12,466 nt of DNA from an uncultured Collinsella sp. (GCA_900557505.1 USTC01000011.1:1-12466), one strand, 5' to 3'; shown: positions 1-7,216, counted from the first letter of the stretch. Notes: generated from the letters alone by a model not told the origin. Numbers and translations: made by a program.

Positions 1-551
1 CCCCCAGCCTCTTTTACCAGGGCGTCGAGGGTCTGCAACGCATCGGGCGCTCCGGCCACAACCGTCTGCTGGGGGCTGTTGTAGTTGACCGGCCAGCAGT
101 CCTCGCCGGCCTGTTTTGCCAGGCCCTCGACTTGCGCCGTATCGAGCTTAATGACGGCACGCATGCCGCCCGGATGGCGCTCGGCCGCTGTGGCCATCAA
201 TGCCGCGCGCTCGCACACAAGCTCAAAGCCCGCTCGCGTATCGAACGCCCCCGCAAAGGTGAGCGCGGCGACCTCGCCCAGCGAGAATCCCGCACAGGCG
301 GCAGGCACCACGCCGCGCTCACGCAGGGCGACGGCGACAGCCAAGTCGTGCACGAACACGCAAGGCTGCGTGTTCGCAGTCTGCGAGAGCTCCTCCTTGG
401 AGGCGCTCCGGCACTGCTCGCTGGTCCCCGGGCGCACCTCATCGGCAATGGCGAACACCTCGGCAGCCGCCGGCGATGCCTCGATGAGGTCGACGCCCAT
501 CGCGGGATGCTGGGCACCCTGACCGGCAAACAGAAACGCTACGCTACCCAT
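1..551 (-). CDS. fabD: Malonyl-CoA:ACP transacylase FabD, partial (C-terminus beyond the left edge)
   Basis: FabD moves the malonyl group from malonyl-CoA to the phosphopantetheine arm of ACP, giving the two-carbon donor for chain elongation in the cytoplasm. The first 183 residues of a protein that is usually about 310 long are visible. The start MGSVAFLFAGQGAQ is the family's FAGQG opening. The nucleophile elbow GFSLGE places the catalytic serine at S90, followed by EVAAL. The segment NYNSPQQTVVAG near residue 160 is also typical. The catalytic histidine lies beyond the window. The ATG at 551 overlaps the end of fabK by 13 bp and has AAGGG about nine bases upstream, so the two genes are probably translationally coupled. 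The usual GHSLG is GFSLG here; the histidine of that motif is not the catalytic one, so activity should be retained. Confidence 0.93.
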   Translation of the reverse strand, partial: MGSVAFLFAGQGAQHPAMGVDLIEASPAAAEVFAIADEVRPGTSEQCRSASKEELSQTANTQPCVFVHDLAVAVALRERGVVPAACAGFSLGEVAALTFAGAFDTRAGFELVCERAALMATAAERHPGGMRAVIKLDTAQVEGLAKQAGEDCWPVNYNSPQQTVVAGAPDALQTLDALVKEAG

Positions 552-1483
552 GCGGATGCACCCTTCAGGACATGCTCGGCGCCATCGACCAGGTCGTCGA
601 CGATTTCGCGTGCGCTCTGGCGTTCGTTGACCATGCCGGCAATCTGTCCGCACAAATACGAACCCTCTTCGTAATTACCGTCCTTTGCGGCTTTACGAAG
701 CGCGCCCGTGCCCATGGCCCCAAGCTCCTCGGGGCTTGCGCCCGCCGCCTCGTTCTTGGCATACGCGTTGGTGAAGGGGCTCTTGAGGGCGCGAACCGGA
801 TGTCCCGTCGAGCGACCGGTCGCACGCGTCGACGTGTCGCCTGCCTTGAGCACCAGCTCTTTGTACTTTTCGGATACGGTGCACTCGTTTGCGACCAGAA
901 AGCGTGTTCCCACCTGGACGCCGGCAGCGCCGAGCATAAAGGCGGCCGCCACACCGCGACCATCGGCGATGCCGCCAGCCGCAACCACGGGAATATCGAC
1001 CGCATCGACAACCTGCGGCACCAGCGCCATCGTCGAGGTCTCTCCAATATGGCCGCCTGATTCGGTGCCCTCGGCAACCACGGCAGTTGCTCCGCGACGC
1101 GCCACGAGACGCGCCAGCGCCACCGAAGCCACGACGGGTATGACCTTGATGCCTGCATCGTTCCAGGCCTTCATGTACTTGGTGGGATTGCCGGCGCCGG
1201 TCACCACAACGGGCACCCGCTCATCAATCACCACTTGTGCGACCTCGTCGACAAACGGGCTCATGAGCATAACGTTGACGCCAAAGGGCTTATCCGTCTT
1301 GGCGCGCAGCTCGTGAATCTGATCGCGCAGCCAGTTTGCGTCGGCATTCATGGCCGCGATAATGCCTAAGCCGCCCGCCTCGGACACGGCAGATGCCAGC
1401 GAGGCATCGGCAATCCAGGCCATGCCACCCTGGAACACGGGTTTTTCGATGCCGAGCAGATCGCAGAGAGGAGACTTGAGCAT
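539..1483 (-). CDS. fabK: Enoyl-ACP reductase II FabK (FMN-dependent)
   Basis: FabK reduces trans-2-enoyl-ACP to acyl-ACP, the last step of each elongation cycle, using flavin and NAD(P)H. It is unrelated in fold to FabI and belongs with 2-nitropropane dioxygenase-type TIM barrels. The 314-residue protein has the N-terminal PVFQGGMAWIAD, the TGAGNP segment (95-100), the SGGHIG motif with the likely catalytic H145, the phosphate-binding AAGGIADG (168-175) and VQVGTRF (189-195). The whole resembles pneumococcal FabK end to end. I chose the ATG at 1483. A GTG two codons before overlaps the acpP stop (TAGTGATG), but GGAG lies eight bases before the ATG and only five before the GTG, and MLKSPLCDLL fits the family start. 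The gene lies between acpP and fabD, in the same order as in streptococci. FabK enzymes are generally insensitive to triclosan, which targets FabI. Confidence 0.94.
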   Translation of the reverse strand: MLKSPLCDLLGIEKPVFQGGMAWIADASLASAVSEAGGLGIIAAMNADANWLRDQIHELRAKTDKPFGVNVMLMSPFVDEVAQVVIDERVPVVVTGAGNPTKYMKAWNDAGIKVIPVVASVALARLVARRGATAVVAEGTESGGHIGETSTMALVPQVVDAVDIPVVAAGGIADGRGVAAAFMLGAAGVQVGTRFLVANECTVSEKYKELVLKAGDTSTRATGRSTGHPVRALKSPFTNAYAKNEAAGASPEELGAMGTGALRKAAKDGNYEEGSYLCGQIAGMVNERQSAREIVDDLVDGAEHVLKGASAWVA

Positions 1484-1485
1484 CA

Positions 1486-1722
1486 CTACTTCTCCAATGC
1501 CGCCTCGACCGTATCGACGAACTCGCCGACCGTCTTGGGGTTCTCCTCGGTATCGAGCTCAATGCCAAACTCGTCCTCGACGGCAACGAGGATCTCGACG
1601 GTACCCAGGCTGTCGAGGCCAATCTCCTCGAGCGTGGACTCGGGCTTCATCTCGACATCGTCAAGGCCGGCGGTCTCGCGGATAACGTCGCAAACGCGCT
1701 CGAAGGTCTTCTGATCTGTCAT
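1486..1722 (-). CDS. acpP: Acyl carrier protein
   Basis: This is a 78-residue acidic carrier protein that shuttles the growing acyl chain between fatty-acid enzymes. The phosphopantetheine attachment site is S38 in IGLDSLGTVEI, with G in place of the more frequent M or D after DSL. The four-helix layout is as expected: a helix in residues 4-17, the DSL helix at 37-50, and DEFGIEL followed by a final helix. The open frame extends 13 codons upstream, but the ATG at 1722 has AGGAG about eight bases before it and MTDQKTFERV is the normal ACP start. The stop TAG abuts the fabK start. The 52-bp gap to fabH contains a small symmetric GCCCC-A-GGGGC (1743-1753). The position between fabH and fabK indicates a dedicated fatty-acid ACP rather than a secondary-metabolite carrier. 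Confidence 0.94.
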   Translation of the reverse strand: MTDQKTFERVCDVIRETAGLDDVEMKPESTLEEIGLDSLGTVEILVAVEDEFGIELDTEENPKTVGEFVDTVEAALEK

Positions 1723-1774
1723 GGCAGTTCTCCTTTGTTTGTGCCCCAGGGGCGTTTTCATTTCCTATGTGCAA

Positions 1775-2734
1775 CTACTTCCAGCGAAGTAGATAGCCAC
1801 CTACATCCAAGCCGGCGCCAAATCCGACCAGGGCGATGGTGTCGCCCGCGTGCAGCGCACCGGTATTTGCCAGTCGATCGAGAGCAAGCGGAATGCATGC
1901 GCTCGAAATGTTGCCGGTCTCGCGCAACGTGCGAACCACGCGCTCGTCCGGCACGCCCAGGCGCTTGACCGCCTGACTCAGGATTCGTTCGTTAGCCTGA
2001 TGGAATACAAAATGGTCGATGTCTTCGACCGAAATGCCCGCATCACTCGCAAGCTTATGGACCGTGTCGCAGATGGCGTTGACGCCGAACTTGAACACGC
2101 GGCGGCCATTCATGGACAGCACGCTCTCGCTATCTGCGGAAGCCTTAAACGGCGAGTTGCCGACCAGACCGGGAACGTGCAACGTCTCGACGTCGGGCGC
2201 CGTCGAAAGCTCAACAGCAAGGGGATTCTCTCCCCCAGCCCCTATGACCGCAGCACCCGCGCCATCGCCAAAGAGCACGCACGTGGCACGGTCGGTCCAA
2301 TCGAGCGCGCGCGTCATCTGCTCGGCGGCTACGACCAGCACGTGCTTGGCGCGACCGCGGGCGATATAGCCCTCGGCGACATCGAGCGCAAATACGAAGC
2401 CGGCACAAGCCGCCGAAACGTCGAAGGCAGGACATGTGGCACCCAGGCGCTCGGCAACGGCGCACGCTTCGGCAGGAACGAGATGATCGCCCGTCGTCGT
2501 CGAACAGACGATAAGATCCAACTGGCTCGCATCGATTCCGGACGTCTGGAGCGCTTGCTCGCTCGCTGCCACGGCAAGGTCGTCGAGTGACTCGGTGGTG
2601 CACACATGGCGGCTCTTGATCCCCGTGCGGGTAAAAATCCACTCATCCGAGGTGTCAAGGAACTCGGACAGCTCGTCGTTGGAAACGCTGCGCTCGGGAA
2701 GTGCCGAGCCCGTTCCCAGTATCGTGAAACCCAT
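1775..2734 (-). CDS. fabH: Beta-ketoacyl-ACP synthase III FabH
   Basis: FabH condenses a short acyl-CoA primer with malonyl-ACP and so initiates fatty-acid synthesis; its primer specificity sets straight-chain or branched-chain output. The 319-residue thiolase-fold protein carries the full triad: C110 in VSAACAGF, H245 in FHQANER and N275 in TGNISSA. The N-terminal SDEWIFTRTGIKSRH and the C-terminal LVGFGAGL are also diagnostic. An open frame continues 43 codons upstream, but the ATG at 2734 gives the canonical MGFTILGTGSALP and is preceded by a strong AAAGGAGGT about six bases away. fabH is the first gene of fabH-acpP-fabK-fabD. The duplicated motif at 2751-2817 starts just before its ribosome binding site, so it is the likely point of operon control. 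Primer preference cannot be read from sequence. Confidence 0.95.
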   Translation of the reverse strand: MGFTILGTGSALPERSVSNDELSEFLDTSDEWIFTRTGIKSRHVCTTESLDDLAVAASEQALQTSGIDASQLDLIVCSTTTGDHLVPAEACAVAERLGATCPAFDVSAACAGFVFALDVAEGYIARGRAKHVLVVAAEQMTRALDWTDRATCVLFGDGAGAAVIGAGGENPLAVELSTAPDVETLHVPGLVGNSPFKASADSESVLSMNGRRVFKFGVNAICDTVHKLASDAGISVEDIDHFVFHQANERILSQAVKRLGVPDERVVRTLRETGNISSACIPLALDRLANTGALHAGDTIALVGFGAGLDVGGYLLRWK

Positions 2735-2750
2735 CACTAACCTCCTTTGA

Positions 2751-2769
2751 GTTGTTGACGTGTTTACAT
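2751..2769. repeat. 19-bp motif copy 1, fabH-proximal candidate operator
   Basis: The plus-strand sequence is GTTGTTGACGTGTTTACAT. A second copy differing at one base lies 48 bp away. Each copy contains two tandem octamers of the form TGTTNAC plus one base (TGTTGACG then TGTTTACA). This copy begins two bases before the fabH ribosome binding site, so a bound protein could block transcription or initiation. The 48-bp centre-to-centre spacing is not a whole number of 10.5-bp turns. That it is an operator is inference. Confidence 0.5.
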
Positions 2770-2798
2770 CGACCAAGAGAGGATAACGCATTTCAGTC

Positions 2799-2817
2799 GT
2801 TGTTGACGTGTTAACAT
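2799..2817. repeat. 19-bp motif copy 2, candidate operator
   Basis: The plus-strand sequence is GTTGTTGACGTGTTAACAT, identical to copy 1 except for one base. That base makes the second octamer a perfect palindrome, TGTTAACA (2809-2816). The larger block TGTTGAC-GT-GTTAACA is also a near-perfect inverted repeat. The site lies 65 bp upstream of the fabH start and 93 bp upstream of birA, so it could affect both. No regulator gene is present in the window, and BirA here has no DNA-binding domain. Confidence 0.5.
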
Positions 2818-2910
2818 TAAATTGTCCAAATGCGACAAAGGCTTCACATTGTGTCTGCCTCACGACACCATTGCGTTATTCACTTATTGATTAAGGAGGT
2901 AGCAGCCGCT

Positions 2911-3687
2911 ATGGATGCCAAATTAACGATAGTCGACGTAACCGGATCGACCAACGATGACCTGCTCGAAGCAGGAAAACAAGGAGCGCCGCACGGCACA
3001 GGACTTGCCGCCCGGGCGCAAACGGCAGGACGCGGCCGGCGCGGCCACAAGTGGGATTCAACCGCCGGCAACCTATTGCTTTCGATTGTCCTGCGTCCAT
3101 GCGTTAATCCTGCAAAGTACACTGGTCTTGCCGCCGTCAGCGGCCTAACGGTGCTCGAGGCGCTCGAAAAGCAGGGTCTTGCAAACGAGATTGGCCTCAA
3201 ATGGCCCAACGATCTGGTCGCGCGAGGACGCAAGCTCGGCGGCATTCTGGTCGAGGCCGCACGCGATAACCAAGGCAAACCTTTCGCCGTCTGCGGCATT
3301 GGCGTCAATGTGAACTATGTGCCTTCGGAGGTTCCCGATGGCGGCCTGCCGGCAATCGGTCTCTCGGACCTCAACGAGAATGTTCCCGCCGTCGATGTGC
3401 TACTCAAGGAGGTCTATCACGCGGTCGTGAACGCTGTAGACACATGGGCAGAGCGTCTCAACGCGATGGAAGAAGACGCCGGACCGCTCGCGCCCGTCCA
3501 CGGTGAATATATCGGTCATCTCAATTGGATTGGGGATCACGTTATCGCCCGTTCCCCCGCTGGGGACGAGCTGGCGCGTGGCATCTTTCAAACGGTCGAT
3601 GACTTTGGTCGCGCGTGCATCGAGACAGAAGACGACTTGCGATCCTTCCATTTTGAGGAGGCATCCCTGCGCCCCATGGGCAAATAA
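2911..3687 (+). CDS. birA: Biotin-[acetyl-CoA carboxylase] ligase, HTH-less (group I) BirA
   Basis: BirA activates biotin with ATP to biotinyl-5'-AMP and transfers it to the lysine of the biotin carboxyl carrier domain, chiefly that of acetyl-CoA carboxylase, which makes the malonyl-CoA used by the neighbouring fab operon. The 258-residue protein has the biotinyl-AMP loop GRGRRGHKW (40-48), KWPND (97-101), RKLGGILVE with the likely catalytic K108, and GIGVNVN (129-135). Residues from about 196 form the small SH3-like C-terminal domain. It begins directly with the catalytic domain, so it lacks the N-terminal winged helix of the E. coli-type bifunctional repressor and should be an enzyme only. 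The ATG at 2911 follows AAGGAGGT by ten bases. It is transcribed divergently from fabH and ends at a shared terminator. Confidence 0.92.
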   Translation: MDAKLTIVDVTGSTNDDLLEAGKQGAPHGTGLAARAQTAGRGRRGHKWDSTAGNLLLSIVLRPCVNPAKYTGLAAVSGLTVLEALEKQGLANEIGLKWPNDLVARGRKLGGILVEAARDNQGKPFAVCGIGVNVNYVPSEVPDGGLPAIGLSDLNENVPAVDVLLKEVYHAVVNAVDTWAERLNAMEEDAGPLAPVHGEYIGHLNWIGDHVIARSPAGDELARGIFQTVDDFGRACIETEDDLRSFHFEEASLRPMGK

Positions 3688-3747
3688 GACGCCATAGCCA
3701 CCCATTCGGCCGCATTATCCGGGCCCCCAAGGCCACCATTCAAAACA

Positions 3748-3784
3748 AAAGGGCCCCGCTACCATAATGGCAGCGGGGCCCTTT
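3748..3784. terminator. Bidirectional Rho-independent terminator between birA and rpsJ
   Basis: A 13-bp perfect stem (AAAGGGCCCCGCT at 3748-3760 with its complement at 3772-3784) encloses an 11-nt loop in which three more pairs can form. On the minus strand the stem is followed by TTTTGTTTTG, a good U-tract for ending the rpsL-rpsG-fusA-rpsJ transcript. On the plus strand only a short TTT follows, so it is probably weaker for birA. The genes converge here, 60 bp after birA and 19 bp after rpsJ. Confidence 0.88.
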
Positions 3785-3792
3785 AAGCTATG

Positions 3793-3804
3793 AGCGATAT
3801 CGCT
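3793..3804. repeat. 12-bp perfect palindrome at the rpsJ stop codon
   Basis: AGCGATATCGCT is a perfect palindrome that touches the rpsJ stop codon. AGCT occurs symmetrically on both sides (3786-3789 and 3808-3811), giving a 26-bp imperfect palindrome. It could extend the secondary structure of the terminator that follows, or be chance. No function is assigned. Confidence 0.45.
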
Positions 3805-4112
3805 TAGAGCTTGATGTCGATGTCGACGCCAGCGGGGAGGTCGAGACGCATGAGCGAATCAACGGTGCCCGAGGTGGGGTCGAGGATGTCGATGAGGCGC
3901 TTGTGGGTGCGCATCTCGAACTGCTCACGGGAGTCCTTGTTCACGTGCGGCGAGCGGATAACCGTGTACAGGTTGCGCTCGGTGGGCAGGGGGACAGGAC
4001 CGGAAACGCGAGCGCCGGTCTTCTGAGCGGTCTCGACGATGAGCTTCGCGGACTGATCGACGACCTCGTGATCATAGCCCTTGAGGCGAATGCGGATCTT
4101 CTGGGTAGCCAA
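3804..4112 (-). CDS. rpsJ: 30S ribosomal protein S10
   Basis: S10 (also NusE) is a small-subunit head protein and, with NusB, a component of transcription antitermination complexes. The 102-residue protein is full length and typical. It has the opening [18 protein letters not shown], the central loop [21 protein letters not shown], and the tail [12 protein letters not shown] followed by [11 protein letters not shown]. The start codon is TTG at 4112, preceded by GGAGG with a six-base spacer; no upstream ATG fits. It is the last gene of the rpsL-rpsG-fusA-rpsJ unit, 60 bp after fusA, and a strong terminator follows. In most bacteria rpsJ heads the S10 operon (rplC, rplD and so on); here it is separated from it. 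Confidence 0.97.
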   Translation of the reverse strand: MATQKIRIRLKGYDHEVVDQSAKLIVETAQKTGARVSGPVPLPTERNLYTVIRSPHVNKDSREQFEMRTHKRLIDILDPTSGTVDSLMRLDLPAGVDIDIKL

Positions 4113-4130
4113 CTTAAACCTCCAAAGAGT

Positions 4131-4147
4131 GCGAGAGATGTTCTCGC
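4131..4147. other. Small hairpin in the fusA-rpsJ spacer
   Basis: GCGAGA and TCTCGC form a perfect 6-bp stem with a 5-base loop in the 60-bp spacer, just upstream of the rpsJ ribosome binding site on the minus strand. There is no U-tract, so it is not a standard terminator. It could be a processing or attenuation element, or simply chance. Confidence 0.35.
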
Positions 4148-4172
4148 GGATTACGTAACAGGGAGCTCGAAC

Positions 4173-6272
4173 TTAGGCGTTCTTGCTCATGACCTCGTCC
4201 ACAATGGACTTGGGCGCGGGCTCATAAGAGTCGAACTGCATCGTGTAGGATGCACGGCCCTGGGTCTGGGAGCGAAGGTCGGTAGCGTAACCGAACATCT
4301 CGCCCAGCGGCACCTTGGCACGGATGAGCTTGCTGTTCTTGCGATCCTCCATGCCCTCGATCTTGCCGCGGCGACCGGAGAGGTTGCCCATAACGTCGCC
4401 CATGTACTGCTCGGGGGTCTCGACTTCGACAGCCATGATCGGCTCGAGCAGCTGCGGATCGGACTTCTTGAGGGCGTCCTTGATAGCCATGGAACCGGCG
4501 ATCTTGAAGGCGGCCTCGGAGGAGTCGACCTCGTGGTAAGAACCGTCGAACAGGGTGACCTTGACGTCGAGGACCGGGAAGCCGGCGATAACACCGGTGT
4601 TCAGGGCCTCCTGGATGCCCTTGTCGATGGACGGGATGTACTCCTTGGGCACGACGCCGCCGACGATAGCGTTGACGAACTCGTAGCCGAAGCCCTCCTC
4701 CATCTTCTCGAGCTTGATGACGGCGTGGCCGTACTGACCGCGACCACCGGACTGACGGACGAACTTGCCCTCAGCCTTCTCGACGTCGTGACCAGCGGTC
4801 TCGCGATAGGCAACCTGGGGCTTACCAACGTTAGCGTCAACCTTGAACTCACGGAGCAGACGGTCGACGATGATCTCGAGGTGCAGCTCGCCCATGCCGG
4901 CGATGATGGTCTGGCCAGTCTCGTGGTTGGTGGACACCTGGAAGGTCGGGTCCTCCTCGGCGAGCTTAGTCAGAGCCAGGGACATCTTGTCCTGCTCGGC
5001 CTTGGTCTTGGGCTCGATGGCAACGTCGATAACGGGCTTAGCGAACTCGATCTTCTCGAGGACGATCTCCTTGCCCTCGGCGCACAGGGTGTCACCGGTG
5101 GTGGAGTTCTTGAAGCCGACGCAAGCGACGATGTCGCCGGCAGCGGCATCGTCACGGTCGATACGCTCGGCAGCGTTCATCTCGAGGATGCGGCCGAGGC
5201 GCTCGCGCTGACCGTTGGAAGCGTTGACAACGTAGGAGCCGGACTCGGCGCGGCCGGAGTAAACGCGGACGTAGGTGAGCTTACCGACGAACGGGTCGGT
5301 CATGATCTTGAAGACCAGGCCGGAGAAGGGCTCGTCGAAGGAAGGATGACGCTCGATCTCCTCGCCGGTGTCCGGATCGGTACCGGTGACTGCCTCGACG
5401 TCGAGCGGGCTGGGCAGGTAGTCGACGACAGCGTCGAGCAGCTCCTGGACGCCCTTGTTCTTGTAGGCGGAGCCCACGAAGACGAGGTTGAGCTCGTTGG
5501 CCAGAACGCCCTTGCGCAGAGCAGCCTTGAGCTCCTCGACGGTGAAGTCCTCCTCCATGAGGATCTTCTCCATGAGCTCGTCGTCAAAGCTGGCAGCAGC
5601 GTCGAGGAGCTCCTCGCGCTTGGTGGCAGCGATGTCGGCGAACTCAGCCGGGATCTCGTCCATCGGCTCGGGGTAGGTCATGCCCTTGTCGTCGGCCTTG
5701 AAGTCCCAAGCAGTCATGGTGACCAGGTCGATGACGCCCCAGAAGTTGTCCTCGGCGCCCATCGGGACCTGAGCGGCCACGGCGTTGGCGTCGAGACGAT
5801 CCTTCATGGTCTCGATAGCGTTGAAGAAGTCAGCACCCACGCGGTCATACTTGTTGATGAAGGCGATGCGGGGGACGTTGAAGGTAGAAGCCTGACGCCA
5901 AACGGTCTCAGACTGGGGCTGAACGCCGGCAACGGCGTCGAAGACGGCGACAGCGCCATCGAGGACGCGCAGGCAGCGCTCGACCTCGGCGGTGAAGTCA
6001 ACGTGGCCCGGGGTGTCGATGATCTGGATGCGGTAGTCCTTACCGTCCTTGTTCCAGAAGCACGTGGTAGCAGCGGAGGTAATGGTTACGCCGCGCTCCT
6101 GCTCCTGAACCATCCAGTCCATGGTGGCAGCGCCCTCATGAACCTCACCGATCTTGTGGGTCTTACCGGTGTAGTAAAGAATACGCTCGGTCGTGGTGGT
6201 CTTACCGGCATCGATGTGAGCCATGATGCCGATGTTACGGGTATCGGAAAGCTTGTACTTAGGCTTAGCCAT
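4173..6272 (-). CDS. fusA: Elongation factor G
   Basis: EF-G is the cytoplasmic GTPase that drives translocation of tRNA and mRNA on the ribosome and, with the recycling factor, splits post-termination ribosomes. The 699-residue protein has the complete five-domain layout. It shows G1 AHIDAGKT (18-25), the switch I region ending in [10 protein letters not shown] (60-69), G3 DTPGH (86-90) and G4 NKYD (140-143), where M is more usual than Y. Domain III to V motifs such as GMGELHLEI and the [10 protein letters not shown] loop follow. The ATG at 6272 has AAGGAAC a few bases upstream and lies 19 bp after rpsG, as expected for co-transcription. tuf, which commonly follows fusA, is absent. The protein looks like the standard translocase; no features of the TetM-type ribosomal protection proteins are seen. 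Confidence 0.97.
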   Translation of the reverse strand: MAKPKYKLSDTRNIGIMAHIDAGKTTTTERILYYTGKTHKIGEVHEGAATMDWMVQEQERGVTITSAATTCFWNKDGKDYRIQIIDTPGHVDFTAEVERCLRVLDGAVAVFDAVAGVQPQSETVWRQASTFNVPRIAFINKYDRVGADFFNAIETMKDRLDANAVAAQVPMGAEDNFWGVIDLVTMTAWDFKADDKGMTYPEPMDEIPAEFADIAATKREELLDAAASFDDELMEKILMEEDFTVEELKAALRKGVLANELNLVFVGSAYKNKGVQELLDAVVDYLPSPLDVEAVTGTDPDTGEEIERHPSFDEPFSGLVFKIMTDPFVGKLTYVRVYSGRAESGSYVVNASNGQRERLGRILEMNAAERIDRDDAAAGDIVACVGFKNSTTGDTLCAEGKEIVLEKIEFAKPVIDVAIEPKTKAEQDKMSLALTKLAEEDPTFQVSTNHETGQTIIAGMGELHLEIIVDRLLREFKVDANVGKPQVAYRETAGHDVEKAEGKFVRQSGGRGQYGHAVIKLEKMEEGFGYEFVNAIVGGVVPKEYIPSIDKGIQEALNTGVIAGFPVLDVKVTLFDGSYHEVDSSEAAFKIAGSMAIKDALKKSDPQLLEPIMAVEVETPEQYMGDVMGNLSGRRGKIEGMEDRKNSKLIRAKVPLGEMFGYATDLRSQTQGRASYTMQFDSYEPAPKSIVDEVMSKNA

Positions 6273-6291
6273 GTTAGTTCCTTACCTTAAC

Positions 6292-6765
6292 TTACCAACG
6301 ATAGTGAGAGAACGCGCGGTTGGCCTCGGCCATCTTGAAGACGTCCTCACGCTTCTTGACGGAAGCGCCCAGGCCGTTGGAGGCGTCGAGAATCTCGTTG
6401 GCGAGACGCTCGGCCATGGTCTTCTCCTTGCGAGCGCGGGAGAAGTTGACGATCCAGCGGATACCCAGAGCGGTGGAACGACGGGAGTTGACCTCCATCG
6501 GGACCTGATAGGTAGCGCCACCGACACGCTTGGGCTTAACCTCGAGCGTGGGCTTGACGTTGTCCATAGCCTTCTTGAAGGTAGCGAGAGCGTCGCCACC
6601 CTCAGACTTCTCGGCAACGATCTCGAAAGCGGTGTAAACGATGCGCTCAGCGGTGGCCTTCTTGCCGTCAAGAAGGACCTTGTTGATGAGCTGAGTCACC
6701 AGGCGGTTGTTGTAAACGGCGTCAGGCTGAACCTCACGACGATTAGCTGCTGCACGACGCGGCAT
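6292..6765 (-). CDS. rpsG: 30S ribosomal protein S7
   Basis: S7 is a primary 16S rRNA-binding protein that nucleates assembly of the 30S head and lines the exit-site region. The 157-residue product is full length. It shows the start [16 protein letters not shown], then [18 protein letters not shown], the conserved [14 protein letters not shown], and the C-terminal [13 protein letters not shown]. The ATG at 6765 has AAGGAG eight or nine bases upstream. It lies 73 bp downstream of rpsL and 19 bp upstream of fusA, the standard str operon order. In E. coli S7 represses the operon by binding the S12-S7 spacer mRNA. The spacer here offers only a weak CCGTG/CACGG pairing, so I make no claim for that control. 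Confidence 0.97.
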   Translation of the reverse strand: MPRRAAANRREVQPDAVYNNRLVTQLINKVLLDGKKATAERIVYTAFEIVAEKSEGGDALATFKKAMDNVKPTLEVKPKRVGGATYQVPMEVNSRRSTALGIRWIVNFSRARKEKTMAERLANEILDASNGLGASVKKREDVFKMAEANRAFSHYRW

Positions 6766-6838
6766 GTGAAATCTCCTTAAGTGTCTACCGTGCGACGCTT
6801 AGGCGGCACACGGCGAAAGTATCAAAACGTTATCTGGC

Positions 6839-7216
6839 TTATTTTGCCTTGGGGCGCTTAGCACCGTACTTGGAACGGGCCTGCATACGGTTGGCAACAC
6901 CCTGAGTATCCAGGGTACCACGGATGATGTGGTAACGGACACCAGGGAGGTCACGGACACGACCGCCGCGGACGAGCACGATGGAGTGCTCCTGCAGGTT
7001 GTGGCCCTCACCCGGGATGTAAGCAGTAACTTCGATGCCGTTGACAAGGCGAACACGGGCAACCTTACGAAGAGCCGAGTTCGGCTTCTTGGGGCTCGTG
7101 GTGAAGACGCGGGTGCACACGCCGCGCTTCTGGGAGTTGTGCTGCAGAGCAGCGTTCTTGGACTTCTTGGGCACGGAACGACGGCCCTGGCGAACCAGCT
7201 GGTTAATAGTAGGCAA
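6839..7216 (-). CDS. rpsL: 30S ribosomal protein S12, with arginine at position 88
   Basis: S12 sits at the decoding centre and governs translational accuracy and streptomycin binding. The 125-residue protein is full length: [14 protein letters not shown], the QKRGVCTRV segment, [10 protein letters not shown] (42-51) with K43 intact, [10 protein letters not shown], and [13 protein letters not shown] (84-96). Position 88 is arginine (codon CGT, complement of 6953-6955), where most bacteria have lysine. The start codon is TTG at 7216, with AAGGAG six bases upstream; no in-frame ATG precedes it and MPTINQLVR is the normal family start. It heads the str operon and has its own promoter, about 120 bp upstream of the start codon. 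Confidence 0.97.
   Translation of the reverse strand: MPTINQLVRQGRRSVPKKSKNAALQHNSQKRGVCTRVFTTSPKKPNSALRKVARVRLVNGIEVTAYIPGEGHNLQEHSIVLVRGGRVRDLPGVRYHIIRGTLDTQGVANRMQARSKYGAKRPKAK

Larger units (their letters stand above)
2735..2910. promoter_or_regulatory. Divergent control region between fabH and birA
   Basis: This 176-bp region must hold promoters for both the fab operon (minus) and birA (plus). It contains the fabH Shine-Dalgarno (2741-2749), a duplicated 19-bp motif (see separate repeat entries) and the birA Shine-Dalgarno AAGGAGGT (2893-2900). Promoter boxes are not clear. For birA the best I can find is TTGTCC with CACATT 17 bp downstream (2823-2851), which is weak. For fabH, a TATCCT near 2784 on the minus strand resembles the -10 box of the rpsL promoter but lacks a good -35. 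Confidence 0.55.

Noticed and set aside
1723..1761. N-terminal extension of the ACP by 13 residues
   Set aside because: The internal ATG at 1722 has a proper Shine-Dalgarno and gives the normal ACP N-terminus; the extension is spacer sequence.
1850..2590. A 246-codon plus-strand open frame antisense to fabH
   Set aside because: It lies entirely within fabH, shows no recognisable motif and has no convincing ribosome binding site.
3903..6290. A 795-codon open frame on the plus strand, antisense to fusA and to part of rpsJ
   Set aside because: It is a shadow of the strongly biased third-position GC of fusA. Its translation is a monotonous Leu/Val/Gly/Asp-rich sequence with no domain, and the minus-strand EF-G is certain.
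6271..6295. A possible ribosomal protection (TetM-like) identity for the EF-G homologue
   Set aside because: The gene sits in the str operon, is a full-length 699-residue typical EF-G, and has no sign of the TetM family.
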